This document shows positions 5,557-12,556 of a DNA stretch of 12,556 bases, in pieces. The notes beneath the pieces are model-generated. The model had not been told where the DNA came from, made no database searches, and was given only the letters and a program-made list of their open reading frames with translations. This DNA is from an uncultured Eubacteriales bacterium. Lineage in GTDB: Bacteria > Bacillota > Clostridia > Lachnospirales > Lachnospiraceae. The stretch lies in the NCBI GenBank assembly GCA_902783795.1, contig CACZSO010000222.1, positions 1 to 12,556 of the forward strand. The letters run 5' to 3'. The number at the start of each line of letters is the position of its first letter. Positions within the stretch are counted from its first letter, which is position 1. Made by a program: the position numbers and the translations under genes.

Positions 5557-6505
5557 TGCTTCTCCTCCTGTTGATCTTTTTGTAGGTTCTTTTGTATTTC
5601 ACTTCCTTCATTCTCAGTACAGACTGCGCTTTCTGTACTGTTATAGGTTCAAAATGTATTTCAGCGCCGGGCTTCAGCTGTCCTGCCAGCGGCAGATCCG
5701 CACTGATGACACAGGCGATCTTCGCATAGCCTCCGGTGGTCTGTCTGTCCTGCATCAAGATGATAGGCAGTCCTTCATTGATGATCTGGATAGCACCATT
5801 CGCCGTGGCATCCGATATGATATCGCTGCCTTCTTTTGCTTTGATCCGCGGGCCGTTAAGCCGGATCCCCATACGGTCGGCATTGTCAGAGACCTGATAG
5901 GTCCTGCTGAAAAACAGGGCTAAAGATTCTTCGGAAAAAGCCTCATTCTGAGGACCCGGGACCACTCTCAGCGTCACCTGCTGACTGATCACCGGCGGAT
6001 CCATCTTCCTCAAAGCCATATTGGGAAGCTCCGTAATGATCTCCCGGAAGCTTATAACATCGCCCGCTGCCAGTTTCCTGCCATGATATCCGCCTACGGA
6101 AAACTTCATCCCGGTAGAACGGCTGCCCATGGAGACAGGGATATCGAAACCGCCGGCTATGCCGAAATAAGTCCGGACACCATCCACCGCATAACCGAAG
6201 GATAATTCATCGCCGGCATGGGCCTGGACTGCCTGGTACATGGGCAGTTTCACCCCGTTCATGACCGGGGAATCATCCACGCCTGTAACCGCAAACACAC
6301 ACTCGGAATCAAACCGGATGGTCATGCCCAAAAGGGTCATTTCGACAGCGGCTTCGCCCGGATCATTATTTAACAAAAGGTTCAGGGCTTTCAGGGCATC
6401 CGTGTCTGCTGCACCCGAAGGTGAAAACCCGGATTCCTGATACCCCATGCGGCCTAAATCCTGAATGGAAGACAGGGGGCCGGCTGAGATCACAGTAAAA
6501 CTCAT
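5540..6505 (-). CDS. pxpC: 5-oxoprolinase subunit PxpC (KipA / biotin-dependent carboxyltransferase-like)
   Basis: A 321-residue subunit of the PxpABC 5-oxoprolinase, of the allophanate hydrolase subunit 2 / KipA family. Typical blocks are GPLSSIQDLGRMGYQESGFS (9-28), a GAAD motif (31-34), EMTLLGMTIRF (55-65), GYAVDGVRTYFGIAGGFD (104-121), VVPGPQNEAF (181-190), ADRMGIRLNGP (209-219), SDIISDATANGAIQI (227-241) and MQDRQTTGGYAKIACVISAD (251-270). The last 25 residues are rich in Lys/Arg and overlap the next gene's start. The ATG at 6505 has AAGGAGG five bases upstream and shares the ATGA overlap with the pxpB stop, so the two subunits are probably made in step. In B. subtilis the homologue KipA also relieves KipI inhibition of the kinase KinA; nothing here tests that. 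Confidence 0.95.
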   Translation of the reverse strand: MSFTVISAGPLSSIQDLGRMGYQESGFSPSGAADTDALKALNLLLNNDPGEAAVEMTLLGMTIRFDSECVFAVTGVDDSPVMNGVKLPMYQAVQAHAGDELSFGYAVDGVRTYFGIAGGFDIPVSMGSRSTGMKFSVGGYHGRKLAAGDVISFREIITELPNMALRKMDPPVISQQVTLRVVPGPQNEAFSEESLALFFSRTYQVSDNADRMGIRLNGPRIKAKEGSDIISDATANGAIQIINEGLPIILMQDRQTTGGYAKIACVISADLPLAGQLKPGAEIHFEPITVQKAQSVLRMKEVKYKRTYKKINRRRSIEKSI

Positions 6506-7230
6506 ACGTACCTCCTTTCTTCCGGACAGACATAGGTTCCGGCCTCTACTTCTTTCTCGATCCGTCTGTATTCCGCCTCATCGATGGGGAAGAAACGGAT
6601 ATAGTCACCGGCATGGTACAATATCATCTCCGTCCGGGGATCATAAGGCCGCACCGGCGTCCTGCCAATAAGCCGCCATCCGCCGGGAGAATCCAGGGGA
6701 TATACCCCCGTCTGGGCTCCGCCGATGCCTACTGAACCCGCAGGAATAACGGTTCTGGGGACTTTAAGACGCGGGGTATTCAACGAAGGATCCAGCCCGC
6801 CCAGATATGAAAATCCCGGCAGGAAACCCAGCATATAGATCAGATAATCCGGGGCTGTATGCCGGCGGACCACCTCTTCTTCCGATATGCCAGCCAAAGC
6901 TGCCACATCCTTCAGATCCTCACCATATTTTCCGCCGTAGCAGACGGGCAATAAAAAAATACGGGAACTGTTTTCTTTAACATCCTTCAGTCCCCTCATG
7001 ATACGCCGTATTCTTCTTGTTAAAACCTGATATGTCAAAGTTAATGGATCATAATTGATAAGCAAGGAGCAGTAAGTAGGGTTCATATCCCGGATGCCTG
7101 TCCATCCACTCATAAGGATGGCATTCTTCAGCGCATGAACCCTGCCATTCAGTTCCGGCGAGATCTCATTGCCGAAAGCCACAGTTACTGCACTATCTCC
7201 TACAGGAAAGATCCTGAAATCTTCTGTCAT
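6502..7230 (-). CDS. pxpB: 5-oxoprolinase subunit PxpB (KipI / allophanate hydrolase subunit 1 family)
   Basis: A 242-residue subunit of the 5-oxoprolinase and the first gene of the operon. The N-terminal domain begins FRIFPVGDSAVTVAFG (5-20). The C-terminal cyclophilin-like domain has HTAPDYLIYMLGFLPGFSYL (124-143), RTVIPAGSVGIGGAQTGVY (159-177) and SPGGWRLIGRTP (181-192), all family signatures. The frame is open up to 7365, but the start at 7230 is chosen because AAGGAG lies six bases upstream and family similarity begins there; a start at 7365 would also lie upstream of the promoter. The stop overlaps the pxpC start by four bases (ATGA). A promoter with a palindromic operator candidate lies about 40 bases upstream. 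Confidence 0.95.
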   Translation of the reverse strand: MTEDFRIFPVGDSAVTVAFGNEISPELNGRVHALKNAILMSGWTGIRDMNPTYCSLLINYDPLTLTYQVLTRRIRRIMRGLKDVKENSSRIFLLPVCYGGKYGEDLKDVAALAGISEEEVVRRHTAPDYLIYMLGFLPGFSYLGGLDPSLNTPRLKVPRTVIPAGSVGIGGAQTGVYPLDSPGGWRLIGRTPVRPYDPRTEMILYHAGDYIRFFPIDEAEYRRIEKEVEAGTYVCPEERRYV

Positions 7231-7269
7231 ATATAACTCCTTTAGAAGGTCAGAGAAAAAATATAGGTG

Positions 7270-7300
7270 ATAGTATATACTATAATGAATAAAAATGCAA
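7270..7300 (-). promoter_or_regulatory. Promoter of the pxp operon with a palindromic operator candidate over the -10 box
   Basis: On the minus strand TTGCAT (7295-7300) is followed after exactly 17 bases by TATACT (7272-7277), with transcription predicted near 7265 and a short leader to the pxpB ATG at 7230. The -10 box lies inside the perfect 14-bp palindrome ATAGTATATACTAT (7270-7283). Such GTAT/ATAC palindromes are typical of GntR-type repressor sites, and the position would block RNA polymerase. The B. subtilis operon encodes its own IclR-type regulator KipR; no regulator gene is in this window, so any repressor must be encoded elsewhere. Confidence 0.6.
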
Positions 7301-7414
7301 GTACTTTTCGTTATTTTTATGTTTCTTTGGATAATTCCGGCTTTATCAATCATATTTAAGCTCATTTATCCGTTAATTATAATATTTTATATGCATATTT
7401 TCATATATTTAGGG

Positions 7415-7452
7415 CAAAAAAGAAGCAGCGGACAGATCAGCCTGTCCGCTGC
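7415..7452 (-). terminator. Intrinsic terminator of the 70-residue protein gene
   Basis: An 11-bp perfect stem (GCAGCGGACAG at 7425-7435 with CTGTCCGCTGC at 7442-7452) and a 6-base loop. On the minus strand it is followed at once by TTCTTTTTTG (7415-7424). It is a textbook terminator 30 bases past the stop of the gene at 7482-7694, and it also insulates the pxp promoter from upstream read-through. Confidence 0.92.
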
Positions 7453-7481
7453 ATAGTCTTAACCTCTATTTTTACAAGTGA

Positions 7482-7694
7482 TCAGTCATGCCGACCCTTC
7501 GGTTTTATACGGAACAATCCGCCAAAGAAAGACACAAAGTTTTTGCGGTCACTGTTCATTTCCTCTGCAGGACGGTTTCTTCCTGCCAGTTTCCTTGCTT
7601 CTTCTTTTGCTGCCTTTTCAGCTTCTTCACGGGTCTTTCTGGGATCCTCTACTTTTGACAGGTTATTACCAAAATGTTTTCTCCCCATGCTCAT
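7482..7694 (-). CDS. Small hypothetical protein, charged, 70 residues
   Basis: Not recognised. The protein is strongly charged, with a central Glu/Lys/Arg/Ala-rich stretch (about 18-46, DPRKTREEAEKAAKEEARKL...) that should be one long helix. A short hydrophobic patch FVSFFGGLF (53-61) and a basic tail (RIKPKGRHD) follow. No signal peptide or true membrane helix is seen. The ATG at 7694 has GAGGAGG nine bases upstream; ATG at codon 3 is an alternative. It has its own consensus-like promoter (7748-7776) and strong terminator (7415-7452), which argues it is a real, separately expressed gene. The FFGG patch plus basic tail could bind membrane or nucleic acid, but this is a guess. Confidence 0.7.
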   Translation of the reverse strand: MSMGRKHFGNNLSKVEDPRKTREEAEKAAKEEARKLAGRNRPAEEMNSDRKNFVSFFGGLFRIKPKGRHD

Positions 7695-7747
7695 ATATGA
7701 TTTCCTCCTCTCTTTGTATCCGAATAAATAATCCTTTATCTGACGCG

Positions 7748-7776
7748 ATTATACAAAGGATATTCCGAAGAATCAA
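7748..7776 (-). promoter_or_regulatory. Sigma-A promoter of the 70-residue protein gene
   Basis: On the minus strand TTGATT (7771-7776), a 17-base spacer, then a perfect TATAAT (7748-7753). Transcription is predicted near 7741, giving a leader of about 45 bases with GAGGAGG before the ATG at 7694. It lies in the 154-base gap after the large nuclease-like gene. In that gap I see only a weak A/T-rich hairpin near 7790-7830, not a convincing terminator for the upstream gene. Confidence 0.75.
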
Positions 7777-7848
7777 GTGAATTTTTCGTGAAAAACGGCC
7801 TTTTATCCATTCTATCGGAAAAGCTGGACTATCCATGTACGAAAAGCC

Positions 7849-10599
7849 TTACATTTCCATAATGTCCACCAGTTTTTTCCCAATATCCATGAGATCACTT
7901 TTTGTCGACAATGTAATGATGTCCATCAGATTCCCCCGGGATCTGTACTGCTCATAGCTGGCTGCCTGGACATCTGTCACCATGATCAGCACCTTTTTAT
8001 ACCCGATGCCGAAATGATCTCCCAGGCTGTCTATGGTGAGATAGAAGTTTTCGTCCGGACTCTTGGTAGATTTGCATTCTGCCAGGATAGAACGATACCC
8101 CTTAGTCAGGACACAGTCCAGCTCATTGGTCACATCATCGAACTCCCACTTGAACCGGTATCCCGTCTGGATATCGTCAAAATAACCGGTCTTCATGGCT
8201 TCAAAAAACACATAGATCTCCAGAAGATCGCCGGCCTTCAGGAATAACCGTTTTATTTTTGTATCACGGATCGTACAGGAAACTGTCTTATCATCCGTAA
8301 TCATCAGGTACTTGAGATAGCCTTTTCTGTAAAGAGCCTGAAGCATGGCCTTGATGACCCGGATCTCCTGAACATTGTCCGTTCCGATATCCTCATTGAC
8401 CGACAACGTTTCTCCGCCGCCGCTTCTTAGCACGGTACAAAGTTTAGACCAGCTCCTGGCGCAGAGGGCAAAATCAGTTTCACGGACAGCATCCCCGCAA
8501 TATATGGACCAGAGCTCTTCATAACAGTCGGCGTAATCCTGATAATTGAACTCCTTATCCCTGGCATTTAACAGGGCAAACATGTCCTCTACCTGGATGA
8601 ATGTAGAGATTTCTGCGTATTTCAGATGTCCGCAGTTCACACAGTTTTCGAACCGTTTGTGATAACTGTCGAATTCGAAGTAAGGGACCACCGTTGCGAT
8701 CTCCCTGTAGATCCTGCCGTTTTCCATGTTTGAAGCCGTCAATGGATTTGTGCCGTCGAAATAATCGGCACCGCAGTCTCTGACTGCTTCTGTAACTTTT
8801 TCTCTCAGATCCTGTTCATCCCGGTACGACGTCAGGCGGTATGCATGAAGCCGGTCTTCCTGCTCCGCTGTTGACAATATCTTCTCGATCTTCCGGACTA
8901 TATCTTCCCTTTCTCCTTCCTTTGTGAAGCAGATCAGCGTAATCTCGCAATCGTGCCCCCGTAAGTAGAAGTAATTGTGGATCGCTTTTAGCTTAGACTC
9001 CAGGACCTGGAGATTTGTTTTATGATCATATACATATAGATAAGTGACCTTATCTGCGTACAGCGCCGTTGCAGAAGCTACGCTGCGGAAATGATCATCA
9101 TTATTATTCCTGATATCGTTCGCTTCTCCCAGGGGAAGGCAGAGATGCACCGGAAGCTTCGCTGTCAGGATATAGGGAAGCTGCTCGATAAACTGGATAT
9201 CGTAGTCCTTATAATCCCTGTACAGATCACTCTCAATGACCGGAAAAAGAAGGTCCCGGATATTCAAGATCCACTCTGCAGCTGCATCTTTTTCCTCTTG
9301 TGCAAGCTCTGAAAGACTCTCTGTGAGCATCTTCTCATAAGTCTCAAACTGGGCCGCATAAGGCATACTTTTATCAAGAATGTTTTCGATGCAGAAATGA
9401 TACCGGCCGAAATTCTGTTTCAGCTGTTCACTGCCATTCCAACACAAGTCTTTCAGTCTGCCGGTCTCAAAAGACAAAGCTGACCGGTCATTTTTCACCT
9501 GTTTCGCCGCCCGGTTCATGGCCCTGTGCAGCTCTACAGACATCCGGTCCAGGTCATCCAGTTCGTCTGTTCTGACTTTAGCATCATCCCAAAGCCGGTG
9601 ATCTTTCCATCGGCCGGTCTTCAAAGGCGTCTTTTCTGTGCCGTCCACCATGCAGGGATGCATGAGCAGATGCCCGTCAGTATCCATTTTCTTTACTGAC
9701 TTCCTGTCAGCACAGGACGCATACTCCGGCCTGCCGTTTTTATCTGTAAGCCTCACCGTTCCCTGGGAAGCTTTTTCTATCACCCATCTTCTGTGTTCAA
9801 GCAAAGCCAGCCGCGTCAGCATCACAGCTTCTTCAGAGTCCGGATCAGACCGGGCTTTCCGGACCACGTCAAACATCTTTTCCGCCGCATCAAAAGGATC
9901 CTGCTCATAGATGCCTATACTTCTCAGTTTATAAGGAATAGAAAGTGCCAGGGAAACGGATGAATCATAATTATAAGGCTCTTCAAACCTTTCCCGGATC
10001 CTGTCGATATCCAGATTTCCCTTGCCCTCCCAGATCATATGGGCATTAAAAGCCAGCCGCTTAAGTTCCTCCTCCGACAGGTCCATCGACTCATCCGGAA
10101 AGACTTCATCCGCCTCATCCTTCATGATCCGGACAGCCCCGCCGGCTACGTAAGAGGCAAGGCAGGGATACGTAGACATCTGCTGATAGACCGCCGCTGT
10201 TTCCTCATTTTCTGCATCCTCCTCCCCTGCCGCAAAAAGATACCGGGTGGTCCGGATGGCTTCTTCCTCCAGGTAATACGCTGCAGGCACGAAAGAAAGA
10301 CTGCTGTAAGAATGGCCGTTTGCCGCTGCTTCCCCATCGATGGAGATGAATTCACGGAACCCCGGACGATGTTCCAGATAAGTATCTTTGATCTTCGCGT
10401 CTTTGATACACCAGAAGATATGAAGGCTCCGGTCATACATCTGCCCCGTCTGAAGGCACAGATCCACAAACACCTGGGCATACTCCGTATCCCCTGTTAC
10501 CAATACACACATATCACTTTCGTTATCTGCCGTCCATCGGTAAACCGGGTGGCGGAACAGATGAAACTGGATCATTTTCGTCAATGAATCGTGATTCAT
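7849..10599 (-). CDS. Large multidomain protein: Rossmann-like + RyR-like + CARF-like + PD-(D/E)xK nuclease (DUF1887/Card1-type)
   Basis: 916 residues, soluble. Residues 30-88 (CVLVTGDTEYAQVFVDLCLQ, then TGQMYDRSLHIFW) resemble a TrkA-N-type Rossmann unit with its Gly-rich loop changed to GDTEYA. Residues 262-358 look RyR-like: LALLEHRRWVIEK (264-276), HPCMVD (314-319), ELDDLDRMSVELHR (346-359). Residues 480-640 form an alpha/beta unit with strands LPVHLCLPLG, VTYLYVYD and CEITLICFTK and a CARF-like loop DYFDGTNPLTAS (612-623). FIQVEDMFALLNA (667-679) matches the link seen in DUF1887 proteins. The C-terminus has the nuclease set: Glu794 (GDLLE), Asp828 (NELDCVL), Glu841/Lys843 (LAECKST) and IDSLGDHFG (856-864). 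I infer a ligand-gated DNA or RNA nuclease, as in Card1/Can2. The first three domains are by eye; the nuclease is firmer. GAGAGG lies seven bases before the ATG. It is 35 bases behind the dehydrogenase gene. Confidence 0.75.
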   Translation of the reverse strand: MNHDSLTKMIQFHLFRHPVYRWTADNESDMCVLVTGDTEYAQVFVDLCLQTGQMYDRSLHIFWCIKDAKIKDTYLEHRPGFREFISIDGEAAANGHSYSSLSFVPAAYYLEEEAIRTTRYLFAAGEEDAENEETAAVYQQMSTYPCLASYVAGGAVRIMKDEADEVFPDESMDLSEEELKRLAFNAHMIWEGKGNLDIDRIRERFEEPYNYDSSVSLALSIPYKLRSIGIYEQDPFDAAEKMFDVVRKARSDPDSEEAVMLTRLALLEHRRWVIEKASQGTVRLTDKNGRPEYASCADRKSVKKMDTDGHLLMHPCMVDGTEKTPLKTGRWKDHRLWDDAKVRTDELDDLDRMSVELHRAMNRAAKQVKNDRSALSFETGRLKDLCWNGSEQLKQNFGRYHFCIENILDKSMPYAAQFETYEKMLTESLSELAQEEKDAAAEWILNIRDLLFPVIESDLYRDYKDYDIQFIEQLPYILTAKLPVHLCLPLGEANDIRNNNDDHFRSVASATALYADKVTYLYVYDHKTNLQVLESKLKAIHNYFYLRGHDCEITLICFTKEGEREDIVRKIEKILSTAEQEDRLHAYRLTSYRDEQDLREKVTEAVRDCGADYFDGTNPLTASNMENGRIYREIATVVPYFEFDSYHKRFENCVNCGHLKYAEISTFIQVEDMFALLNARDKEFNYQDYADCYEELWSIYCGDAVRETDFALCARSWSKLCTVLRSGGGETLSVNEDIGTDNVQEIRVIKAMLQALYRKGYLKYLMITDDKTVSCTIRDTKIKRLFLKAGDLLEIYVFFEAMKTGYFDDIQTGYRFKWEFDDVTNELDCVLTKGYRSILAECKSTKSPDENFYLTIDSLGDHFGIGYKKVLIMVTDVQAASYEQYRSRGNLMDIITLSTKSDLMDIGKKLVDIMEM

Positions 10600-10634
10600 A
10601 GATCATCCTCTCGCGCAGCCTGATCTTTCAGCCG

Positions 10635-11579
10635 TCAATATCCCAGCTTTCTGTCTACGATATGTACCGGGGGTTTCCCTTCCAGTACCAGTTCAATATT
10701 CTGGATCACAGCACTCACTACCCGTTCATAATTTACGCCGGCTCGGTAGCCGCCGGAAATATGGGGCGTAATATACACCCGGGGTGTAGTCCACAGAGGA
10801 TGTCCGGCCGGCAAAGGTTCCGGATCCATCACATCCAGGCAGGCGGCCTTCAAGTGGCCCTCCGCCATCACGCGGATAAGGTCCTCCGTCACGATAGCAT
10901 TGCCGCGTCCCACATTGACGATGATGGCGGACTTTTTCATCAGCCGGAGCCGGCGTTCGTCAAACATACCCTTCACTTCTTCTGTACCGGGAAGGCTCAG
11001 CGCCACCACATCCATTTCGGGAAGCAGCGCATCCATGCCTTCTGTGGTCACAAGTTCTGTGACAAAATCCGGCTGGTCATGGATGGTCCGTCTCACGCCA
11101 TAACATAAAGCCCCCAGCCCATAAGCTTTCTTAAGGTAAGAGGTGCCGATAGCTCCCATCCCTACCGAGAGCACTTTTGATCCTTCAAAACGGTCAATAT
11201 CTGTCAGCAGTTCCCAGCCTTCACGTTCCTGCATTTTCAGATATTCCGGCATCCGTTTCATGGCCATCAATGTAGTCGTGATCATATGTTCCGCTATGGA
11301 GTCGCCATAGGCGCCGTAAGCGTTCGATAGTGTAATATGCTCCGGAAGCCAGCCATAGCCGTTGGCTCCCGCGCTGAACAGCTGCACGAAACGAAGCTTC
11401 GGCATCTTCTCACAGAGTTCCGGAGTGACGCCGCCCACCAGGATCTCCGTATCCGGCATATCTTCCGGCCGGATATCCTTAAGACCCTCTGCGAATACCA
11501 TACGGCATCCCGGAATACTTAAAAACTTCTGCATACTCTCTTCTGTATGGTTTCTCAATACTACTACTTTTGGTGTCAT
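10635..11579 (-). CDS. D-isomer-specific 2-hydroxyacid dehydrogenase
   Basis: A 314-residue cytoplasmic oxidoreductase of the D-2-hydroxyacid dehydrogenase family, which interconverts 2-oxoacids and D-2-hydroxyacids. The cofactor loop is SVGMGAIG (138-145). The second strand ends YGVRRT (160-165), with Arg in place of the Asp usual in NAD-dependent members, so NADP(H) is likely preferred. The catalytic triad is Arg225 (NVGRGNAI), Glu254 (MDPEPLP) and His273 (TPHISGG). The exact substrate cannot be read from sequence; glyoxylate/hydroxypyruvate reductase-like activity is one option. The ATG at 11579 has AAGGAGG six bases upstream (11586-11592), overlapping the stop of the phosphatase gene 11 bases away. 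It probably shares a transcript with the phosphatase and the large nuclease-like gene. Confidence 0.92.
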   Translation of the reverse strand: MTPKVVVLRNHTEESMQKFLSIPGCRMVFAEGLKDIRPEDMPDTEILVGGVTPELCEKMPKLRFVQLFSAGANGYGWLPEHITLSNAYGAYGDSIAEHMITTTLMAMKRMPEYLKMQEREGWELLTDIDRFEGSKVLSVGMGAIGTSYLKKAYGLGALCYGVRRTIHDQPDFVTELVTTEGMDALLPEMDVVALSLPGTEEVKGMFDERRLRLMKKSAIIVNVGRGNAIVTEDLIRVMAEGHLKAACLDVMDPEPLPAGHPLWTTPRVYITPHISGGYRAGVNYERVVSAVIQNIELVLEGKPPVHIVDRKLGY

Positions 11580-11590
11580 CTGGAACCTCC

Positions 11591-12556
11591 TTACTGCTGA
11601 ATTCCTTTATACTCCATGCAGAGCATCGTCAGATCATCGAACTGCTCTGCGTCCTTCACAAAATCATCTACCGCAGTGCGGACATTTTTCAGTATCTGCT
11701 CCGGCTTCGACTGCGGATTTTTATTCAGGGCGGCCACCATCTTTTCGATGCCAAACATCACATCGCCGGCCGCCGTCGCTTCCGGCACCCCGTCCGTATA
11801 CACAAACAATTTGTCGCCCGGTTTCAGCATGAACTCATATTCTTTATATCTCACGTCCTCCATACCGCCGATGACCAGGCCGTGTTTATCTTTCATCAGG
11901 GTAAAGGTACCATCCTGCATGATCACCGGATATTCATGACCTGCGTTGGCGGCCGTTACCTTACCGGTACTGATCTCCAGGATCCCCAGCCAGACCGTAA
12001 TGAACATTTCTGCCTGGTTATTGGAGCAGATGGCTTCATTCGTCTTCGTCAGGATCTCCCCAGCGGACTGGCCCAGCATGGCGCAGCTCTGCAGGATGAT
12101 CTTGGATGCCATCATGAACAGAGCTGCCGGGACGCCTTTTCCGCTCACATCTGCCATCACCATGCAGAGATGGTCATCGTCGATGAGGAAGAAGTCATAG
12201 AAATCACCGCCCACCTCTCTGGCAGGATCCATGGAAGCGTAGATATCAAATTCTGTCCGGTCCGGGAAGGGCGGGAACTGGTGCGGCAGCATGCTCCTCT
12301 GTATCCGCGTGGCCATATCCAGTTCGTTGCCGATCCTTTCCCGTTCGGCTTCTTCCCTATGTCTGACTTCCATGACCCGCATTTTCCGACGGACAATGAT
12401 CCTCTCTAACAGGCCTGCCAAGAGCACCAGCACCAGGCCGCACAGGCAGTAGAACCAGGTATGTTCATACAGGGCTCTTTGCTTGTTTATAGGGACGGAC
12501 AATGTATTGCTGCCCCTTCCCAGAGCGTCTTTCAGTTCCATCACGAACTTATAAGA
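11591..12556 (-). CDS. Membrane-anchored SpoIIE/PP2C-type serine phosphatase, C-terminal part (runs off the right edge)
   Basis: The frame is open to the window edge, so only the last 321 residues are seen. A stub of an outside domain (visible residues 1-33) is followed by a membrane helix (WFYCLCGLVLVLLAGLL, 34-50), then a basic/charged helical linker (51-80) and a PPM/SpoIIE-type phosphatase domain. Phosphatase motifs: AREVGGDFYDFF (112-123), VMADVSGKGVPAALF (133-147), NAGHEYPVI (204-212), FVYTDGVPEA (251-260) and QFDDLTMLCM (305-314), with metal-binding Asp118, Asp136, Asp255 and Asp307/308. Family members dephosphorylate Ser/Thr proteins, often anti-anti-sigma factors, in response to an outside signal. 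No STAS or anti-sigma gene is visible. GTG/ATG codons at 12539-12544 could be read as a start but have no ribosome site and would leave out the sensor domain. It is first of three close same-strand genes. Confidence 0.92.
   Translation of the reverse strand, partial: SYKFVMELKDALGRGSNTLSVPINKQRALYEHTWFYCLCGLVLVLLAGLLERIIVRRKMRVMEVRHREEAERERIGNELDMATRIQRSMLPHQFPPFPDRTEFDIYASMDPAREVGGDFYDFFLIDDDHLCMVMADVSGKGVPAALFMMASKIILQSCAMLGQSAGEILTKTNEAICSNNQAEMFITVWLGILEISTGKVTAANAGHEYPVIMQDGTFTLMKDKHGLVIGGMEDVRYKEYEFMLKPGDKLFVYTDGVPEATAAGDVMFGIEKMVAALNKNPQSKPEQILKNVRTAVDDFVKDAEQFDDLTMLCMEYKGIQQ

Noticed and set aside
7231..7365. 45-codon N-terminal extension of pxpB
   Set aside because: It would cross the promoter and its palindrome, has no family similarity, and the ATG at 7230 has AAGGAG at six bases.
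7780..7848. Possible terminator after the large nuclease-like gene
   Set aside because: The best hairpin is short, A/T-rich and has bulges, and the symmetric TTTTTCGTGAAAAA nearby would give a weak stem. It is too uncertain to annotate.
11570..12409. 279-codon plus-strand open frame
   Set aside because: It is antisense to the phosphatase gene, which carries every PP2C/SpoIIE motif. The plus-strand product is His/Phe-rich with no recognisable domain and no ribosome site.

Overview
The window looks like a low-to-mid GC Gram-positive chromosome, most likely a Lachnospiraceae-type member of the Clostridia. The grounds are strong AGGAGG-type ribosome binding sites, use of TTG starts, sigma-A promoters, a Ser/Ala/Glu decapeptide-repeat surface protein, and protein relatives recalled from clostridia and Bacillus. 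This placement is inferred, not computed. No rRNA, tRNA, transposase, phage gene or CRISPR array was seen.

Left part (1-2150). A putative lipoprotein gene runs off the left edge on the minus strand inside a run of near-identical 30-bp coding repeats. A gene-poor stretch follows (432-992) that holds two outward promoters, a possible broken small gene and a hairpin leader. Next is a plus-strand PLP-dependent racemase of the ornithine racemase type, ended by a two-way terminator.

Middle part (2195-7300, all minus strand). This is a compact 5-oxoproline (pyroglutamate) operon, in transcription order pxpB, pxpC, a DUF1445/D-glutamate cyclase-family gene, pxpA, an NRAMP-fold transporter, and a DNPH1-like nucleoside 2-deoxyribosyltransferase-fold hydrolase. 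The first five match the Bacillus subtilis ycsF-ycsG-ycsI-kipI-kipA set in content but not in order. The kipR regulator is absent. The transporter lacks the canonical NRAMP metal ligands, so it may carry something other than Mn/Fe, possibly the pathway substrate. The promoter has a 14-bp perfect palindrome over its -10 box.

Right part (7425-12556, all minus strand). A 70-residue orphan protein has its own promoter and terminator. Upstream of it lies a tight three-gene array: a membrane SpoIIE/PP2C-type phosphatase (its N-terminus cut by the window edge), a D-2-hydroxyacid dehydrogenase, and a 916-residue protein. The last is the most interesting gene here. It appears to join an N-terminal Rossmann-like domain, a RyR-like domain, a CARF-like Rossmann domain and a C-terminal PD-(D/E)xK nuclease of the DUF1887/Card1 type. 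That makes it a candidate nucleotide-gated defence or stress nuclease, with no CRISPR or cyclase gene visible nearby.
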